Shown here: positions 34,817 to 44,029 of the stretch, in pieces | How positions within the stretch are numbered: position 1 is the first letter of the stretch | How the letters are laid out: each line of letters opens with the position of its first letter | NCBI RefSeq assembly: GCF_021398715.1 | Contig: NZ_CP090347.1 | Span: 930,001 to 994,000, forward strand | Reading direction: 5' to 3' | Length of the DNA stretch: 64,000 bases | Origin: Microbacterium binotii | GTDB lineage: Bacteria; Actinomycetota; Actinomycetes; Actinomycetales; Microbacteriaceae | The notes under the pieces: model-generated | The model's database searches: none | Told to the model about the DNA's origin: nothing | What the model saw: the letters and a program-made list of their open reading frames with translations, nothing else | Position numbers and translations under genes: made by a program

Positions 34817-35512
34817 TCAGGATCCGGCGCGCTCCCCGGCAGCCGGGATCTGGTCCTCTTCGTACACGTTGAAGCGGTAGCCGACGTTGCGCACGGTGCC
34901 GATCAGCTGCTCGAGGTCGCCGAGCTTGGCGCGCAGGCGCCGCACGTGCACGTCGACCGTGCGCGTGCCGCCGAAGTAGTCGTAGCCCCAGACTTCGCTG
35001 AGCAGCTGCTCCCGCGTGAACACCCGCGACGGATGCGTCGCGAAGAAGTGCAGCAGCTGGAACTCCTTGTAGGTCAGATCCAGCGGCTTGCCGTGCACCT
35101 TGGCGGAGTACGAGGATTCGTCGATCGTGATGCCGGAGGTCTGGATGCGGGTCGACACCTGCTCCTTCGACATGCGCCCGACGGCGAGTCGGATGCGGGC
35201 GTCGACCTCGGCAGGGCCCGCCCCGACGAGGATCACGTCGTCGACGCCCCAGTCGGTGGACACCGCGGTCAGTCCGCCCTCGGTGACAATGAGCACGAGC
35301 GGCGCATCGAGCCCCGTGGTCGTCAGGATCTTGCACAGCGACTTGGCGCCCACCAGATCGTGACGCGCATCGACGAAGACGACGTCGGCGTTCGGCGCGT
35401 TCACCAGCTGCGCGGGCTCGGCGGGGATCTGGCGGACACGATGGCTCAACAGTTCCAGCGCCGGGAGCGCAGGCGCGCTACCGGCGGAACTCAGAACGAG
35501 AAGCTGTGCCAA
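34817..35512 (-). CDS. GlnR-like orphan OmpR-family response regulator
   Basis: About 231 residues. The N-terminal receiver-like domain resembles mycobacterial and streptomycete Gln[20 protein letters not shown] and [20 protein letters not shown], with the Asp equivalent in FVDAR. The C-terminal winged helix (about 125-222) ends [11 protein letters not shown]. GlnR controls nitrogen assimilation genes and works without a dedicated kinase. The reading frame also opens at GTG 35518, but GGAGG abuts that codon, so a TTG at 35512 (6-nt spacing) is more likely. It precedes ppk1. GlnR sits near phosphate genes in mycobacteria too, which supports the call. Confidence 0.78.
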   Translation of the reverse strand: MAQLLVLSSAGSAPALPALELLSHRVRQIPAEPAQLVNAPNADVVFVDARHDLVGAKSLCKILTTTGLDAPLVLIVTEGGLTAVSTDWGVDDVILVGAGPAEVDARIRLAVGRMSKEQVSTRIQTSGITIDESSYSAKVHGKPLDLTYKEFQLLHFFATHPSRVFTREQLLSEVWGYDYFGGTRTVDVHVRRLRAKLGDLEQLIGTVRNVGYRFNVYEEDQIPAAGERAGS

Positions 35513-35629
35513 AGTCACCCTCCGGGCGGGGTCCGCGTCGTGCTCATCTTATGCGCAGCCGCGAGGCACGCAGATCTCACCGGTGACGCATGACGTGCAG
35601 CGCGCGCTCCCATGCGTGAGAATGATCGT

Positions 35630-35926
35630 ATGACGACACCGGAACTGGCGCCACGTCGGCCCTTCGGCGGCATCGTCGCGGTCTGGGTGTTCGCGGCCGT
35701 CGCGGGTATCGCGGTCGCGCTGTTCGTCCCGTCGCCGTGGCACGCGACGTGGATGACGTTGGCGCTCGCCGCATCCGTCATCCTCGCCTTCGTCATCCAG
35801 CTGGCGTACGGGCGCGTGCAGCGCTTCATCCAACGCGTTGCGCTGAGCAGTCTCGGGGCCCTGCTCGTGCTCGGAGTGATCAGCGTGGCCGTCGCGCTCT
35901 CCGCGCTCATCGCCAGTTCGCGCTGA
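35630..35926 (+). CDS. small membrane protein
   Basis: 98 residues with three hydrophobic segments (about 17-36, 43-61 and 74-93) and a short cytoplasmic N-terminus. No family recognised beyond a small integral membrane protein. A start 18 nt upstream (35612) is possible, but ATG 35630 gives the normal length. It is divergent from the GlnR-like gene and followed by a 37-residue membrane peptide gene in the same direction. Confidence 0.7.
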   Translation: MTTPELAPRRPFGGIVAVWVFAAVAGIAVALFVPSPWHATWMTLALAASVILAFVIQLAYGRVQRFIQRVALSSLGALLVLGVISVAVALSALIASSR

Positions 35927-35962
35927 GCCCATCGCCCTCGCGGACGGGCTACCATGGGGCGC

Positions 35963-36076
35963 ATGGACCTGGTCGCGCTCGAAATGTTCTTCGTGGGCCT
36001 GCTCGTGCTCGCCTCCCTCGCCATCGCCTTCGTCTCGGGCGCCGTGGTCTGGAACCTCTACCGCGGCCAGCGCTGA
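35963..36076 (+). CDS. 37-residue single-pass membrane peptide
   Basis: MDLVALEMFF followed by a hydrophobic stretch (VGLLVLASLAIAFVSGAVVW) and a short NLYRGQR tail: a single membrane helix with a positive C-terminus. The ATG lies 7 nt after TACCAT (35950-35955), so the message is probably leaderless. It lies 11 nt before the nitrobindin gene, suggesting an operon. I recall very similar short peptides annotated in related Micrococcales; function unknown. Confidence 0.7.
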   Translation: MDLVALEMFFVGLLVLASLAIAFVSGAVVWNLYRGQR

Positions 36077-36087
36077 CGGAGCGGGCG

Positions 36088-36687
36088 ATGATCGAGCTCC
36101 CCACCGATCTGCCCGCCGACCTCGCACCCCTCTCGTGGCTCCTCGGAGTCTGGGAGGGGACAGGCGTGATCGATTACGAGGCAGGCGATCACCACTTCTC
36201 GGGTGAGTTCACGCACCGCGTGAGCTTCAGCCACGACGGCGGGGACGCCGTCAACTACTCCGCCACCGCCTGGGCCGGAGAGGGCGAATCACGGCGTCTG
36301 CTCGTGTCCGAGGTCGGTTTCTGGCGCATCGTGCGACCGCAGGGGCCCGGCGACCCCGGACCGGGCCTGCTTCCGGCCGTCTCCGACGAGCCGGCGCGCA
36401 CGGCCGACGACGTCGAGGCGCTGCGCACACCCGAGGGCGGCTTCGAGATCGCCGCGAACATCGTGCACGCCGACGGCGTCAGCGAGCTCTACCTCGGACA
36501 GATCCGCGGTCCGCGCATCGACATCGCGACCGACGCGGTCATCGTCGCGCCCGGAACCAAGGCCTACACGGCCGCGACCCGGCTGTACGGCCTGGTCGAC
36601 GGACATCTGCTCTGGGCGTGGGACATCGCCGCCCTCGGATCCGAGCTCGGCTCCCACGCATCCGCCCGCCTGGCGAAGGTGGACTGA
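36088..36687 (+). CDS. nitrobindin-like FABP-family haem protein
   Basis: 199-residue beta-barrel protein of the nitrobindin/THAP4-like family. The hallmark GxWxGxG is present as LLGVWEGTGV near residue 20, followed by alternating beta strands and the C-terminal GSHASARLAKVD, whose His may be the haem ligand. Family members bind ferric haem and isomerise peroxynitrite or bind NO. The gene overlaps ygfZ by one base (TGATG), so the two are co-translated. Predicted soluble. Haem-ligand assignment is inferred from position. Confidence 0.85.
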   Translation: MIELPTDLPADLAPLSWLLGVWEGTGVIDYEAGDHHFSGEFTHRVSFSHDGGDAVNYSATAWAGEGESRRLLVSEVGFWRIVRPQGPGDPGPGLLPAVSDEPARTADDVEALRTPEGGFEIAANIVHADGVSELYLGQIRGPRIDIATDAVIVAPGTKAYTAATRLYGLVDGHLLWAWDIAALGSELGSHASARLAKVD

Positions 36688-37775
36688 TGATCGCTTCGCC
36701 CGCCGGCGCGATCACCGACGGTGATGTGCTGCTGCACGTCGGAGACCCCATGCGCGAACAGCGTGCGCTGGTGCGCGGCACGGCCGTCGCTCCGCGCGCG
36801 GGTCGCGGCGTCATCGCCGTCACGGGTGTCGACCGGTTGAGCTGGCTCGATTCGATCACGACCCAGGCGCTCGCGCGGCTGGAGCCCGGGGTGTCGACCG
36901 AGCTCCTGGTGCTCGATCCGCAGGGACGCGTCGAGCACGCCGCGGCCGTACTGGACGACGGCGAGACGACCTGGCTCATCGCGGACGCGGGTGACGCGCC
37001 CGCCCTCGCGACGTGGCTGGGCCGCATGCGCTTCCGACTGCGGGTCGAGGTCCGCGATGCTTCGACCGAGGTCGCGGTCGTGGGTGCGACGGATGCGGGG
37101 CTCGCCCTCATCCGCCCCCTCACCGTCGGCGAGACGCCGCTCGTCTGGCGGGACCCGTGGCCGGCGGTCACCGTCGGCGGCGCCGCGTACGGTCCCATCG
37201 AGGAGCACCCCGGAGCGCAGCGCAGCTGGAACGAGGCACTCGTGGATGCCGTCGAGGCCTCGCGGCTGGCGGAGCTGGCCGCATCCGGCGAGATCGGCTT
37301 CGCCGGCGAGCTCGCGGTCGAGGCGCTGCGCGTCGCCGCCTGGCGCCCCCGCTTCGCCGACGAGGTCGACGAGCGGACCATCCCGCACGAGCTCGACTGG
37401 CTGCGCACCGCCGTGCATCTCGACAAGGGCTGCTACCGCGGGCAGGAGACGGTGGCGAAGGTGCACAACCTCGGTCATCCGCCGCGCCGTCTGGTCAGCC
37501 TGCACCTCGACGGCAGCGCCGAATCCCTGCCCGCGCGCGGCGATGTGGTCGCCGTCGGCGACGTCGAGATCGGCCGCATCACCTCGGCCGGCCGTCACTA
37601 CGAGGACGGGCCGATCGCTCTCGCCGTGATCAAGCGCACGGCCGACACCGACACCGACGTCGTGGTGCGCACCGCGGACGGCGACGTCGCCGCATCCGTC
37701 ACCATCGTCGTGCCGCCGGATGCGGGCGCCAGCGCCGGCGTGCCGCGCTTGCCCCGACTCTCACGCCGGCGGTGA
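36687..37775 (+). CDS. ygfZ: YgfZ/GcvT-like folate-binding Fe-S assembly protein
   Basis: 362 residues. The diagnostic YgfZ motif K-G-C-Y-x-G-Q-E is present as LDKGCYRGQETVAK near residue 250. The N-terminal ALVRGTAVAPRAGRGVIAVTG...WLDSITTQ matches the GcvT-type folate-binding fold. YgfZ helps build or repair certain iron-sulfur enzymes in a tetrahydrofolate-dependent way. It overlaps the nitrobindin gene by one base and the following FUSC gene by GTGA, so it is the middle of a translationally coupled trio. Confidence 0.92.
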   Translation: MIASPAGAITDGDVLLHVGDPMREQRALVRGTAVAPRAGRGVIAVTGVDRLSWLDSITTQALARLEPGVSTELLVLDPQGRVEHAAAVLDDGETTWLIADAGDAPALATWLGRMRFRLRVEVRDASTEVAVVGATDAGLALIRPLTVGETPLVWRDPWPAVTVGGAAYGPIEEHPGAQRSWNEALVDAVEASRLAELAASGEIGFAGELAVEALRVAAWRPRFADEVDERTIPHELDWLRTAVHLDKGCYRGQETVAKVHNLGHPPRRLVSLHLDGSAESLPARGDVVAVGDVEIGRITSAGRHYEDGPIALAVIKRTADTDTDVVVRTADGDVAASVTIVVPPDAGASAGVPRLPRLSRRR

Positions 37776-38890
37776 CCGTGCCCCCGGGCGGCGCCGACAC
37801 CACGAGCGTGTCGACGCGGCTGCGAGAGCGCTTCGATCCGAGACCCGCTCTGTCCCGAGCCGTCACGGATCTGCCCGCGATCGCCCAGCTGACGGTGGCG
37901 GCGATGGCTGCCTACGTCTTCTCGCTCTTCGTGCTCGCTCACTCGGCCCCCGTGCTCGCCGGCACGGTGGCGGTGTCGAGCCTCGGCCTGGTGCGCGACG
38001 CGCGGCCGCGGCGCGTGGCCGAGACGGTGGGCGGGATGCTCTTGGGCATCGTCATCTCCGAGATCCTCTTGCGCCTGGTGGGCCCCGGCTGGTGGCAGCT
38101 GGGCATCACCCTCGCCGTCGTCGTGTTCGTCGCCAGGGCCCTGTCGCCGCAGCCCGGCTTCGCCATCGCCGCGGCGATCCAGGGGCTCATCGTCCTGCTG
38201 TTCCCGATGGCGCCGACGGAGGCGTCGTGGAGCCGGCTGGCGGACGGCGCGGTCGGCGGCGTCGCGGCACTTCTGGTGACTGCGCTTGTGCCCCGGAATC
38301 CCCGCGCGGAGGTGCTGCGCGACGCGAGGACCCTCTTCGCCGCGATCGATGACGCGACCGCGACCCTCATCCGTGCGCTCGAGGACGGGGACCGCTCGCG
38401 TGCGGAGCGTGCACTGGAGAAGGCGCGAGCGCTCGATCCGCTCGTGCGGGCCTGGCAGGAGTCGCTCGACTCGGCGGTCGCGGTCGCGCGCATCTCCCCG
38501 TTCCTGCGGCGGCGTCGCGCGGAGCTCGACCGATACCGCCGTGTCATGACGGCGACGGATCTCGCAGTGCGAAACCTCCGCGTCGTGGCGCGCCGATCCG
38601 GTTACCTCATCGACGACGGCGTCCCCCGCCCCATCCCCGCCGACCTGCTGAGATCGCTGGCGCGGGCCCTCGCCCTCGTGGGGGAGTCGCTCGACGACAT
38701 CGCACAGCAGATCCCTGCGCGCGAGGCCGCGCGTGCCGTCGCGCGCCACCTGGATCCGGCACAGCTCGCACCGGGCGCCTCGGCGGGCGAGCACAGCGTC
38801 ATCTCCGCCTTGCGGCCGTTCGCGGTCGATCTGCTCGTGGCGACCGGCCTCGGCGAAGACGAGGCGCGAGCCGCCATGCCCCGCATCTGA
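37772..38890 (+). CDS. FUSC / aromatic-acid exporter-like membrane protein
   Basis: 372 residues. The N-terminal half has about six hydrophobic segments (around residues 30-170), including a GGMLLGIVISEILLRLVG stretch. The C-terminal half is a charged helical cytoplasmic domain (about 180-372). This matches the fusaric-acid resistance/ArAE-type exporter family. The GTG start overlaps the ygfZ stop (GTGA). Substrate unknown. It ends 12 nt before the stop of the converging methyltransferase gene, with no terminator visible between. Confidence 0.85.
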   Translation: MTVPPGGADTTSVSTRLRERFDPRPALSRAVTDLPAIAQLTVAAMAAYVFSLFVLAHSAPVLAGTVAVSSLGLVRDARPRRVAETVGGMLLGIVISEILLRLVGPGWWQLGITLAVVVFVARALSPQPGFAIAAAIQGLIVLLFPMAPTEASWSRLADGAVGGVAALLVTALVPRNPRAEVLRDARTLFAAIDDATATLIRALEDGDRSRAERALEKARALDPLVRAWQESLDSAVAVARISPFLRRRRAELDRYRRVMTATDLAVRNLRVVARRSGYLIDDGVPRPIPADLLRSLARALALVGESLDDIAQQIPAREAARAVARHLDPAQLAPGASAGEHSVISALRPFAVDLLVATGLGEDEARAAMPRI

Positions 38891-38901
38891 GACGCCGTCT
38901 C

Positions 38902-39717
38902 TCAGCGGGGCGCCACCCGCTCCCACGGCACCGTCAGCTCGCCCAGGCGCCACCGCGCACGCTGCCGCAGCGGCCAGCCGCCCGCCGCGAGTGCGGCGAG
39001 CGCCGCCTGCCATCGCTGCGCGGGGGAGAACGTCGCCAGAGGCGCCGCGCGTGTCCACTCCGCATCCAGCGCGCGCAGCAGCTCGTGCACGCCCTCACCG
39101 GGCACATTGCGGTGGATCAGCGCCTTCGGCAGACGCTCCGCCGCGATCGAGGGAAGCTCCAGACCGGTCAGCCGCAGCGAGATCGTCAGCGTGCGCGGGA
39201 GGGCGTCGGGCCCGATCTCGACCCACGTGCTGATGCGCCCCAGCTCATCGCAGGTGCCCTCGACGAGGATCCCGCCCGCATCCAAGCGCGACGTCATGCG
39301 CTCCCACGCCGCCGGAACCTCGTCCTCGTCGTACTGACGGAGCACGTTGAACGCGCGGATGATGCGCGGCCGGTCCGGAAGCGGGATCTCGAAGCCGCCG
39401 CGGGCGAACGAGACTCGCGCGTCGGGACGGAAGATCGTCGCCCCCTCGCGCACGGCCTCGAGCTGCGCGCGAGCGCGTGCCACGCGTGCGGGATCGATCT
39501 CGAGCCCGTACACGCGGACATCCGGACGGATGCGGTGCAGCCGAGCCTCGAGCTCCAGCGCGGTGACGCCGCTCGCGCCGAAGCCGAGATCCACCACGAG
39601 CGGCTCCGGCTCCGCGGTCCGGAGCGAGCGGTGGCGGGCGATCCACCTGTCCACGCGGCGGAGACGGTTCGTGCCGGTCGTGCCCCGGGTGATGCGACCC
39701 GAAGGCGTAGGACTCAT
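38902..39717 (-). CDS. class I SAM-dependent methyltransferase-like protein
   Basis: 271 residues. Rossmann-like motif I is visible as VVDLGFGASGVTALELEARL, with motif II as VYGLEIDPARVARA; RIIRAFNVLRQYDEDEV occupies the motif IV position. It therefore binds S-adenosylmethionine; the substrate is unknown. The C-terminal 90 residues are Ala/Arg-rich and helical. It is divergent from gpmA across a 40-nt region. The start codon is preceded by CATCAT six bases upstream, a weak version of the leaderless promoter pattern seen elsewhere in the window. Confidence 0.8.
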   Translation of the reverse strand: MSPTPSGRITRGTTGTNRLRRVDRWIARHRSLRTAEPEPLVVDLGFGASGVTALELEARLHRIRPDVRVYGLEIDPARVARARAQLEAVREGATIFRPDARVSFARGGFEIPLPDRPRIIRAFNVLRQYDEDEVPAAWERMTSRLDAGGILVEGTCDELGRISTWVEIGPDALPRTLTISLRLTGLELPSIAAERLPKALIHRNVPGEGVHELLRALDAEWTRAAPLATFSPAQRWQAALAALAAGGWPLRQRARWRLGELTVPWERVAPR

Positions 39718-39757
39718 GGCCCCATGATGCCAGCGTCGCGGTCGATATCATGGGCTC

Positions 39758-40504
39758 ATGACCACCCCTCACACCCTGATCCTGCTGCGCCACGGCCAAA
39801 GCCAGTGGAACGAGCTCAACCTCTTCACCGGATGGGTCGACGTGCGCCTGACCGACCAGGGCAAGGCCGAGGCCGCCCGCGGTGGCGAGCTGCTCGCCGA
39901 GGCGGGGCTGCTGCCCGACGTCGTCCACACGTCGCTGCTGAGCCGCGCGATCCAGACCGCCAACCTCGCGCTCGACGCCGCCGACCGCCTGTGGATCCCC
40001 GTCAAGCGCACCTGGCGCCTCAACGAGCGCCACTACGGCGCCCTGCAGGGCAAGGACAAGGCCGAGACCCTCGCCGAGTTCGGCCAGGAGCAGTTCATGC
40101 TGTGGCGTCGTTCGTTCGACGTTCCGCCGCCGCCGCTCGATGACGCATCCGAGTTCAGCCAGGTGAACGACCCGCGCTACGTCGGGATCGACGGCGAGGT
40201 GCCGCGTACCGAGTCGCTCAAGCTCGTGATCGACCGACTCCTGCCGTACTGGAGCGAGTCCATCGTCCCCGACCTCACCGCCGGCAAGACGGTGCTCGTC
40301 GCCGCCCACGGCAACTCGCTCCGCGGCCTCGTGAAGCACCTCGAGGGCATCAGCGACGACGACATCGCCGAGCTCAACATCCCCACCGGAATCCCGCTGG
40401 TGTACCGCCTCGACGAGAACCTGCAGGCGCTCGGCAAGGGCGAGTACCTCGACCCCGAAGCAGCCGCGGCGGGCGCTGCCGCCGTCGCCAACCAGGGCAA
40501 GTAA
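39758..40504 (+). CDS. gpmA: 2,3-bisphosphoglycerate-dependent phosphoglycerate mutase
   Basis: 248-residue glycolytic enzyme interconverting 3- and 2-phosphoglycerate. The catalytic [18 protein letters not shown] (phosphohistidine His) is at residues 9-26, with [33 protein letters not shown] and the second His in [17 protein letters not shown]. Length matches the family. The ATG lies 6 nt after TATCAT, so the message is probably leaderless. It is followed by a strong hairpin terminator shared with phoU. Confidence 0.97.
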   Translation: MTTPHTLILLRHGQSQWNELNLFTGWVDVRLTDQGKAEAARGGELLAEAGLLPDVVHTSLLSRAIQTANLALDAADRLWIPVKRTWRLNERHYGALQGKDKAETLAEFGQEQFMLWRRSFDVPPPPLDDASEFSQVNDPRYVGIDGEVPRTESLKLVIDRLLPYWSESIVPDLTAGKTVLVAAHGNSLRGLVKHLEGISDDDIAELNIPTGIPLVYRLDENLQALGKGEYLDPEAAAAGAAAVANQGK

Positions 40505-40515
40505 GCCGATGCGGG

Positions 40516-40546
40516 AGGGCCCGGATGCATGATGCATCCGGGCCCT
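40516..40546. terminator. bidirectional terminator between gpmA and phoU
   Basis: Perfect 15-bp palindrome (AGGGCCCGGATGCAT and complement, one central base) between two convergent genes. Its inner ATGCAT forms the loop region. Confidence 0.88.
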
Positions 40547-40564
40547 TCCCGTCTGTGAGACGTG

Positions 40565-41233
40565 TCAGATCTGCGGTTCGGCCTCGGGCTGGGGGGCCCA
40601 GTCGCCCGTCGCCAGGTAGACGATCTTCTTGGCGACCGAGACCGCGTGGTCGCCGAAACGCTCGTGGTAGCGGCTCGCCAGCGTCGCGTCGACCGTCGCG
40701 GCCGCCTCGCCCTGCCAGGACTCGCTGAGCACCTTCTCGAACACGCTGACGTGCAGCTCGTCCAGCTTGTCGTCCTCGTTGCGCAGCTGCTCGGCCAGAT
40801 CCAGGTCGCGGGTTCGCAGCAGCTCGGTGAGCTTGCGCGCGACGTCGACGTCGATCTCGCCCATCTTGGTGAAGGTCCCCTTCAGGCCCTTCGGGATGGC
40901 GCGGTCCGGGAAACGCATACGGGTCAGCTGCGCGATGTGCTCGGCGATGTCGCCCATGCGCTCGAGTGACGCACTGATGCGCAGTGCCGAGACGACCGTG
41001 CGCAGGTCGCTCGCGACGGGCTGCTGACGCGCCAGGATGTCGATGGCCAGCTCGTCGAGCTCGATCGCCTTGTCGTCGATCACCGAGTCGTTGTCGATGA
41101 CCTCTTCGGCGAGCGCGACGTCGCTCGTTCCGAACGCCCTCGTCGCCTTCTCGATGGCCTCGGTGACGAGCTCGGAGATCTCGACGAGCCGGACACGGAC
41201 CTCATCGAGGGACTGCTGGAAAACCTCGCGCAT
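40565..41233 (-). CDS. phoU: phosphate signalling protein PhoU
   Basis: 222-residue all-helical protein made of two PhoU repeats (about 5-100 and 115-205), with metal-binding-type motifs: IDNDSVIDDKAIELDELAIDIL and ERMGDIAEHIAQL in the first, EDDKLDELHVSVF and ERFGDHAVSVAKKIVYL in the second. It senses Pst transport activity and restrains the phosphate kinase. It is divergent from the SenX3-like kinase/RegX3-like regulator genes rather than part of pstSCAB, which is about 15 kb away. An AAGGTG site precedes the ATG. Confidence 0.96.
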   Translation of the reverse strand: MREVFQQSLDEVRVRLVEISELVTEAIEKATRAFGTSDVALAEEVIDNDSVIDDKAIELDELAIDILARQQPVASDLRTVVSALRISASLERMGDIAEHIAQLTRMRFPDRAIPKGLKGTFTKMGEIDVDVARKLTELLRTRDLDLAEQLRNEDDKLDELHVSVFEKVLSESWQGEAAATVDATLASRYHERFGDHAVSVAKKIVYLATGDWAPQPEAEPQI

Positions 41234-41401
41234 GAAACAGGCACCTTCCTGGGGTGGTCGTGGGCGGCACGGGACGGGCCCGGGCGATTCTCGCCGTCGA
41301 AGGTTAACGAACGGTGCCGCGGGAGTGAATGTTACCTGCGGCAGGGCCCCGGAAGGCGCCTGAGACCGGGTGCGGGTTCAGCGTCCATTTACGCTGGAGC
41401 C

Positions 41402-42634
41402 ATGAACTCGTCGCAGCTCGCGCTGCTGGCCCTGGTCATGGGCGTCGTCCTCGGGGCGTCGATCACCCTCTTGATCATCGGCGCGATGCGCGCGCGGGCC
41501 CGCGTTGAGGCGCGCAACTCGACGGCCGTTCCGGAGGGCGTTCCGGACGTTCTGTCCGCGATGGATGACAGCGCGCTGGTGGTGGACGGTTCGGGAACGG
41601 TGCGTGCCGCATCCGCATCCGCAGAGGCCTTCGGGATCCACGTCGACGAGGTCGTGCCCGACGAACGCATCCGTGAACTCGCTCGCGCGGTGCGCGCGGG
41701 AGGGATCAGCACGGCGAGCCTGACGCTGCGCCGCTCCTCCTCTCCCGCGGAGCCCCGCCTCGTCTCGGCCCGCGCGACGACCATCTCGCCGAAGCTCGTT
41801 CTCATCGTCATCCGCGACATCACCGAGCGCGAGCGGGTCGAACAGATGCGCCGTGACTTCGTTGCGAACACCTCCCACGAGCTGAAGACGCCGGTGGGAG
41901 CGGTGAGTCTGCTCGCGGAGGCGATCGAGTCCGCGGCGGACGATCCCGCGCAGGTGCGCATCTTCGCCGGCCGGCTGAGCGCCGAGGCGCAGCGGCTGGC
42001 CTCGTTGACCTCTCGTGTCATGAACCTCTCCCGGCTGCAGTCCGCGGACGAACTCGCCGAGGTCGGCGACGTGTCGGTGGATTCCGTCGTCACGGCCGCC
42101 TGCGAGGCGCACGCGCTCGCCGCGGGCTCCGCCGGGGTGACGGTCGTGCGCGGCGGCACGCGAGGCCTGTACGTGCGCGGCGACACGCAGATCCTCACCG
42201 AGGCGCTCGGCAACCTGGTGGCCAACGCGATCGCGTATTCGCCCAGCGGTTCGAGCGTGGGCATCGGTGTGAAGCAGGTGCACAACGCCGTGGAGATCGC
42301 GGTCACCGATCGGGGCATCGGCATCTCCGAGGCCGATCAGCAACGCGTGTTCGAGCGCTTCTTCCGCTCGGACCAGGCGCGCTCCCGCCGCACCGGCGGC
42401 ACGGGGTTGGGGCTGTCGATCGTGAAGCACGCGGTTCAGCGGCACGGCGGCGAGGTGCGCGTGTGGTCGCGCGTCGGACGCGGCTCGACGTTCACCATCC
42501 AGCTTCCGATCGCGATGCCGCCCGACGACCTCGAGGCCGTGACGCCCCGCGGCCGGCGCCGCCCCAAGAAGACCAAGAAGACCCCCGCCGCGTCCACAGC
42601 CGCGGCACCGAACCCGAACGGAGTCACCGAATGA
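41402..42634 (+). CDS. senX3: SenX3/PhoR-type sensor histidine kinase
   Basis: 410 residues. One N-terminal membrane helix (about 7-28), a PAS-like domain (about 45-145), the H-box FVANTSHELKTPVGAVSLLAEA with phospho-accepting His159, and a catalytic domain with N-box LGNLVANAIAYSP, VTDRGIGIS and GGTGLGLSIVKHA. The tail is basic and Ala/Pro-rich. It overlaps the response regulator by ATGA. Position beside phoU and architecture identify it as the phosphate-sensing kinase of the SenX3-RegX3 pair. The ATG is 6 nt after TACGCT; a weak GTTCAGC lies upstream. Confidence 0.93.
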   Translation: MNSSQLALLALVMGVVLGASITLLIIGAMRARARVEARNSTAVPEGVPDVLSAMDDSALVVDGSGTVRAASASAEAFGIHVDEVVPDERIRELARAVRAGGISTASLTLRRSSSPAEPRLVSARATTISPKLVLIVIRDITERERVEQMRRDFVANTSHELKTPVGAVSLLAEAIESAADDPAQVRIFAGRLSAEAQRLASLTSRVMNLSRLQSADELAEVGDVSVDSVVTAACEAHALAAGSAGVTVVRGGTRGLYVRGDTQILTEALGNLVANAIAYSPSGSSVGIGVKQVHNAVEIAVTDRGIGISEADQQRVFERFFRSDQARSRRTGGTGLGLSIVKHAVQRHGGEVRVWSRVGRGSTFTIQLPIAMPPDDLEAVTPRGRRRPKKTKKTPAASTAAAPNPNGVTE

Positions 42635-43314
42635 CCCGCGTCCTGATCGTCGAGGACGAGCCCGACCTCGCCGACCCGCTCGCCTACCTGCTTCGCAGGG
42701 AGGGGTTCGAGGTCGAGATCGCCGAAGACGGCGCCGTCGCGCTCTCCGCGTTCCGCGAACGCGGTGCCGATATCGTGCTGCTCGATCTCATGCTGCCCGG
42801 TATGCCCGGCACCGAGGTGTGCCGTCAGATCCGCACCGTCTCGTCCGTGCCGATCATCATGCTGACCGCCAAGGACAGCGAGGTAGACATCGTCGTGGGA
42901 CTGGAGCTCGGCGCCGACGACTACGTCACCAAGCCGTACTCGGCCCGCGAACTCCTGGCGCGGATGCGGGCGGTGCTGCGCCGCTTCGCCCAGGTGGAGG
43001 CCGACCTCGACGAGCGCGTCCTTCAAGGCGGACGGGTGACGCTGGACATCGACCGCCACACCGTGACCGTGGGCGGCGAGGAGATCAACATGCCGCTCAA
43101 GGAGTTCGAGCTCCTCGAGGTGCTGATGCGCAACGCCGGTCGCGTGCTGACCCGGGGGCAGCTCATCGACCGTGTCTGGGGCACCGACTACTTCGGTGAC
43201 ACGAAGACCCTCGACGTGCACATCAAGCGCATCCGCTCGCGCATCGAGCAGAACCCGAGCGATCCGGTCATGCTGGTGACCGTCCGCGGACTGGGCTACC
43301 GGTTCGAGGCCTGA
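42631..43314 (+). CDS. regX3: RegX3/PhoP-type response regulator
   Basis: 227-residue OmpR-family regulator. Receiver domain with acidic pocket EDEPDL, phospho-acceptor Asp in VLLDLMLPG (about residue 52), Thr in MLTAKD and Lys in VTKPYS. The winged-helix DNA-binding domain (about 130-225) has the recognition segment GDTKTLDVHIKRIRSRIE. It is translated with the kinase (ATGA overlap). It is the best candidate for binding the PHO box at pstS. A bidirectional terminator follows. Confidence 0.95.
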   Translation: MTRVLIVEDEPDLADPLAYLLRREGFEVEIAEDGAVALSAFRERGADIVLLDLMLPGMPGTEVCRQIRTVSSVPIIMLTAKDSEVDIVVGLELGADDYVTKPYSARELLARMRAVLRRFAQVEADLDERVLQGGRVTLDIDRHTVTVGGEEINMPLKEFELLEVLMRNAGRVLTRGQLIDRVWGTDYFGDTKTLDVHIKRIRSRIEQNPSDPVMLVTVRGLGYRFEA

Positions 43315-43324
43315 GGCGACGACG

Positions 43325-43356
43325 AAGGGCGGGGCACCCGGAGGTGTCCCGCCCTT
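43325..43356. terminator. bidirectional terminator after regX3
   Basis: A 14-bp stem (AAGGGCGGGGCACC-type arms with one G-U pair, 4-nt loop), flanked by A and T residues, between convergent stop codons. Confidence 0.83.
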
Positions 43357-43371
43357 TCGTGTGCGCTGCGC

Positions 43372-43842
43372 TCAGGGAGCGAGCGGCGTCAGGTAGTCGA
43401 GGTCGCCGTTGAGGACGGGGATCTCCACGCGGGCCCCTTCGCCGTCGCCGGACTGGAAGAAGATCGGCACGGTCGAGCCGGGGCGGGCGTCGAGGTCCTC
43501 GATGAGCAGCGGCTCGGTGTCCTCGGTGCCGAGGCTCACCGTGTCGCCGGCGGGGACGCGCACGGTCAGCTTGACGGCGTTCTCGCCGACCTCGAGGTTC
43601 AGCACCTGCGAGGAGTCGCTCTCGTTGACGATCGCGGCGACGAAGTTACCCTCGGTGCCCTCGTCGTTGGCGACGATGAGCGCGTTGCGCACGGCGAGCG
43701 GTCCGCTCGAAGCCGGCACGTTGAGTCCGTCGGCGGGGGAGTACTGGATCGTCGTGCTCTGCGGCGAGAGCATGGCGCAGCCGCTCGTTCCCAGTGCGAC
43801 AGCAGCCGCCACGACGACGGACGCGATCAGGCGCGTTTTCAC
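43372..43842 (-). CDS. putative lipoprotein
   Basis: 156 residues. The GTG start at 43842 is preceded by GGGAGG. The signal peptide ends in a lipobox, LGTSGC, so the protein is lipid-anchored outside the membrane. The mature part is a single beta-rich domain with no Cys, resembling Ig-like or copper-chaperone-like beta sandwiches, but no named family is recognised. A reading frame extending further upstream exists but would include the promoter region between it and carD, so I rejected it. It is divergent from carD. Confidence 0.8.
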   Translation of the reverse strand: MKTRLIASVVVAAAVALGTSGCAMLSPQSTTIQYSPADGLNVPASSGPLAVRNALIVANDEGTEGNFVAAIVNESDSSQVLNLEVGENAVKLTVRVPAGDTVSLGTEDTEPLLIEDLDARPGSTVPIFFQSGDGEGARVEIPVLNGDLDYLTPLAP

Positions 43843-44029
43843 GGTTCCTCCCGGTTGCAGACGGCTTCCCCAGCATTCTACGGGGTCCGGCCCGCCCATC
43901 CCGTTCCGCGCCCCTCGCGGGCCGCGCGCGTTCGCGCGTGCGCGGGGATCAGAGGTGGGGTGTGAGGGCGCGAACCCTAGCGCATTCGGCCCTGTGGTAT
44001 CCTGGTCGTTGCCGAAAGGACATAACTCC

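Noticed and set aside
32695..34872. A 725-codon plus-strand frame opposite ppk1
   Set aside because: A mirror frame of a clear polyphosphate kinase; composition is typical of a shadow.
41376..41395. A PHO box in front of the SenX3-like kinase gene
   Set aside because: One GTTCAGC unit is near the promoter, but the second 11-bp unit (ATTTACG) matches poorly; too weak to call.
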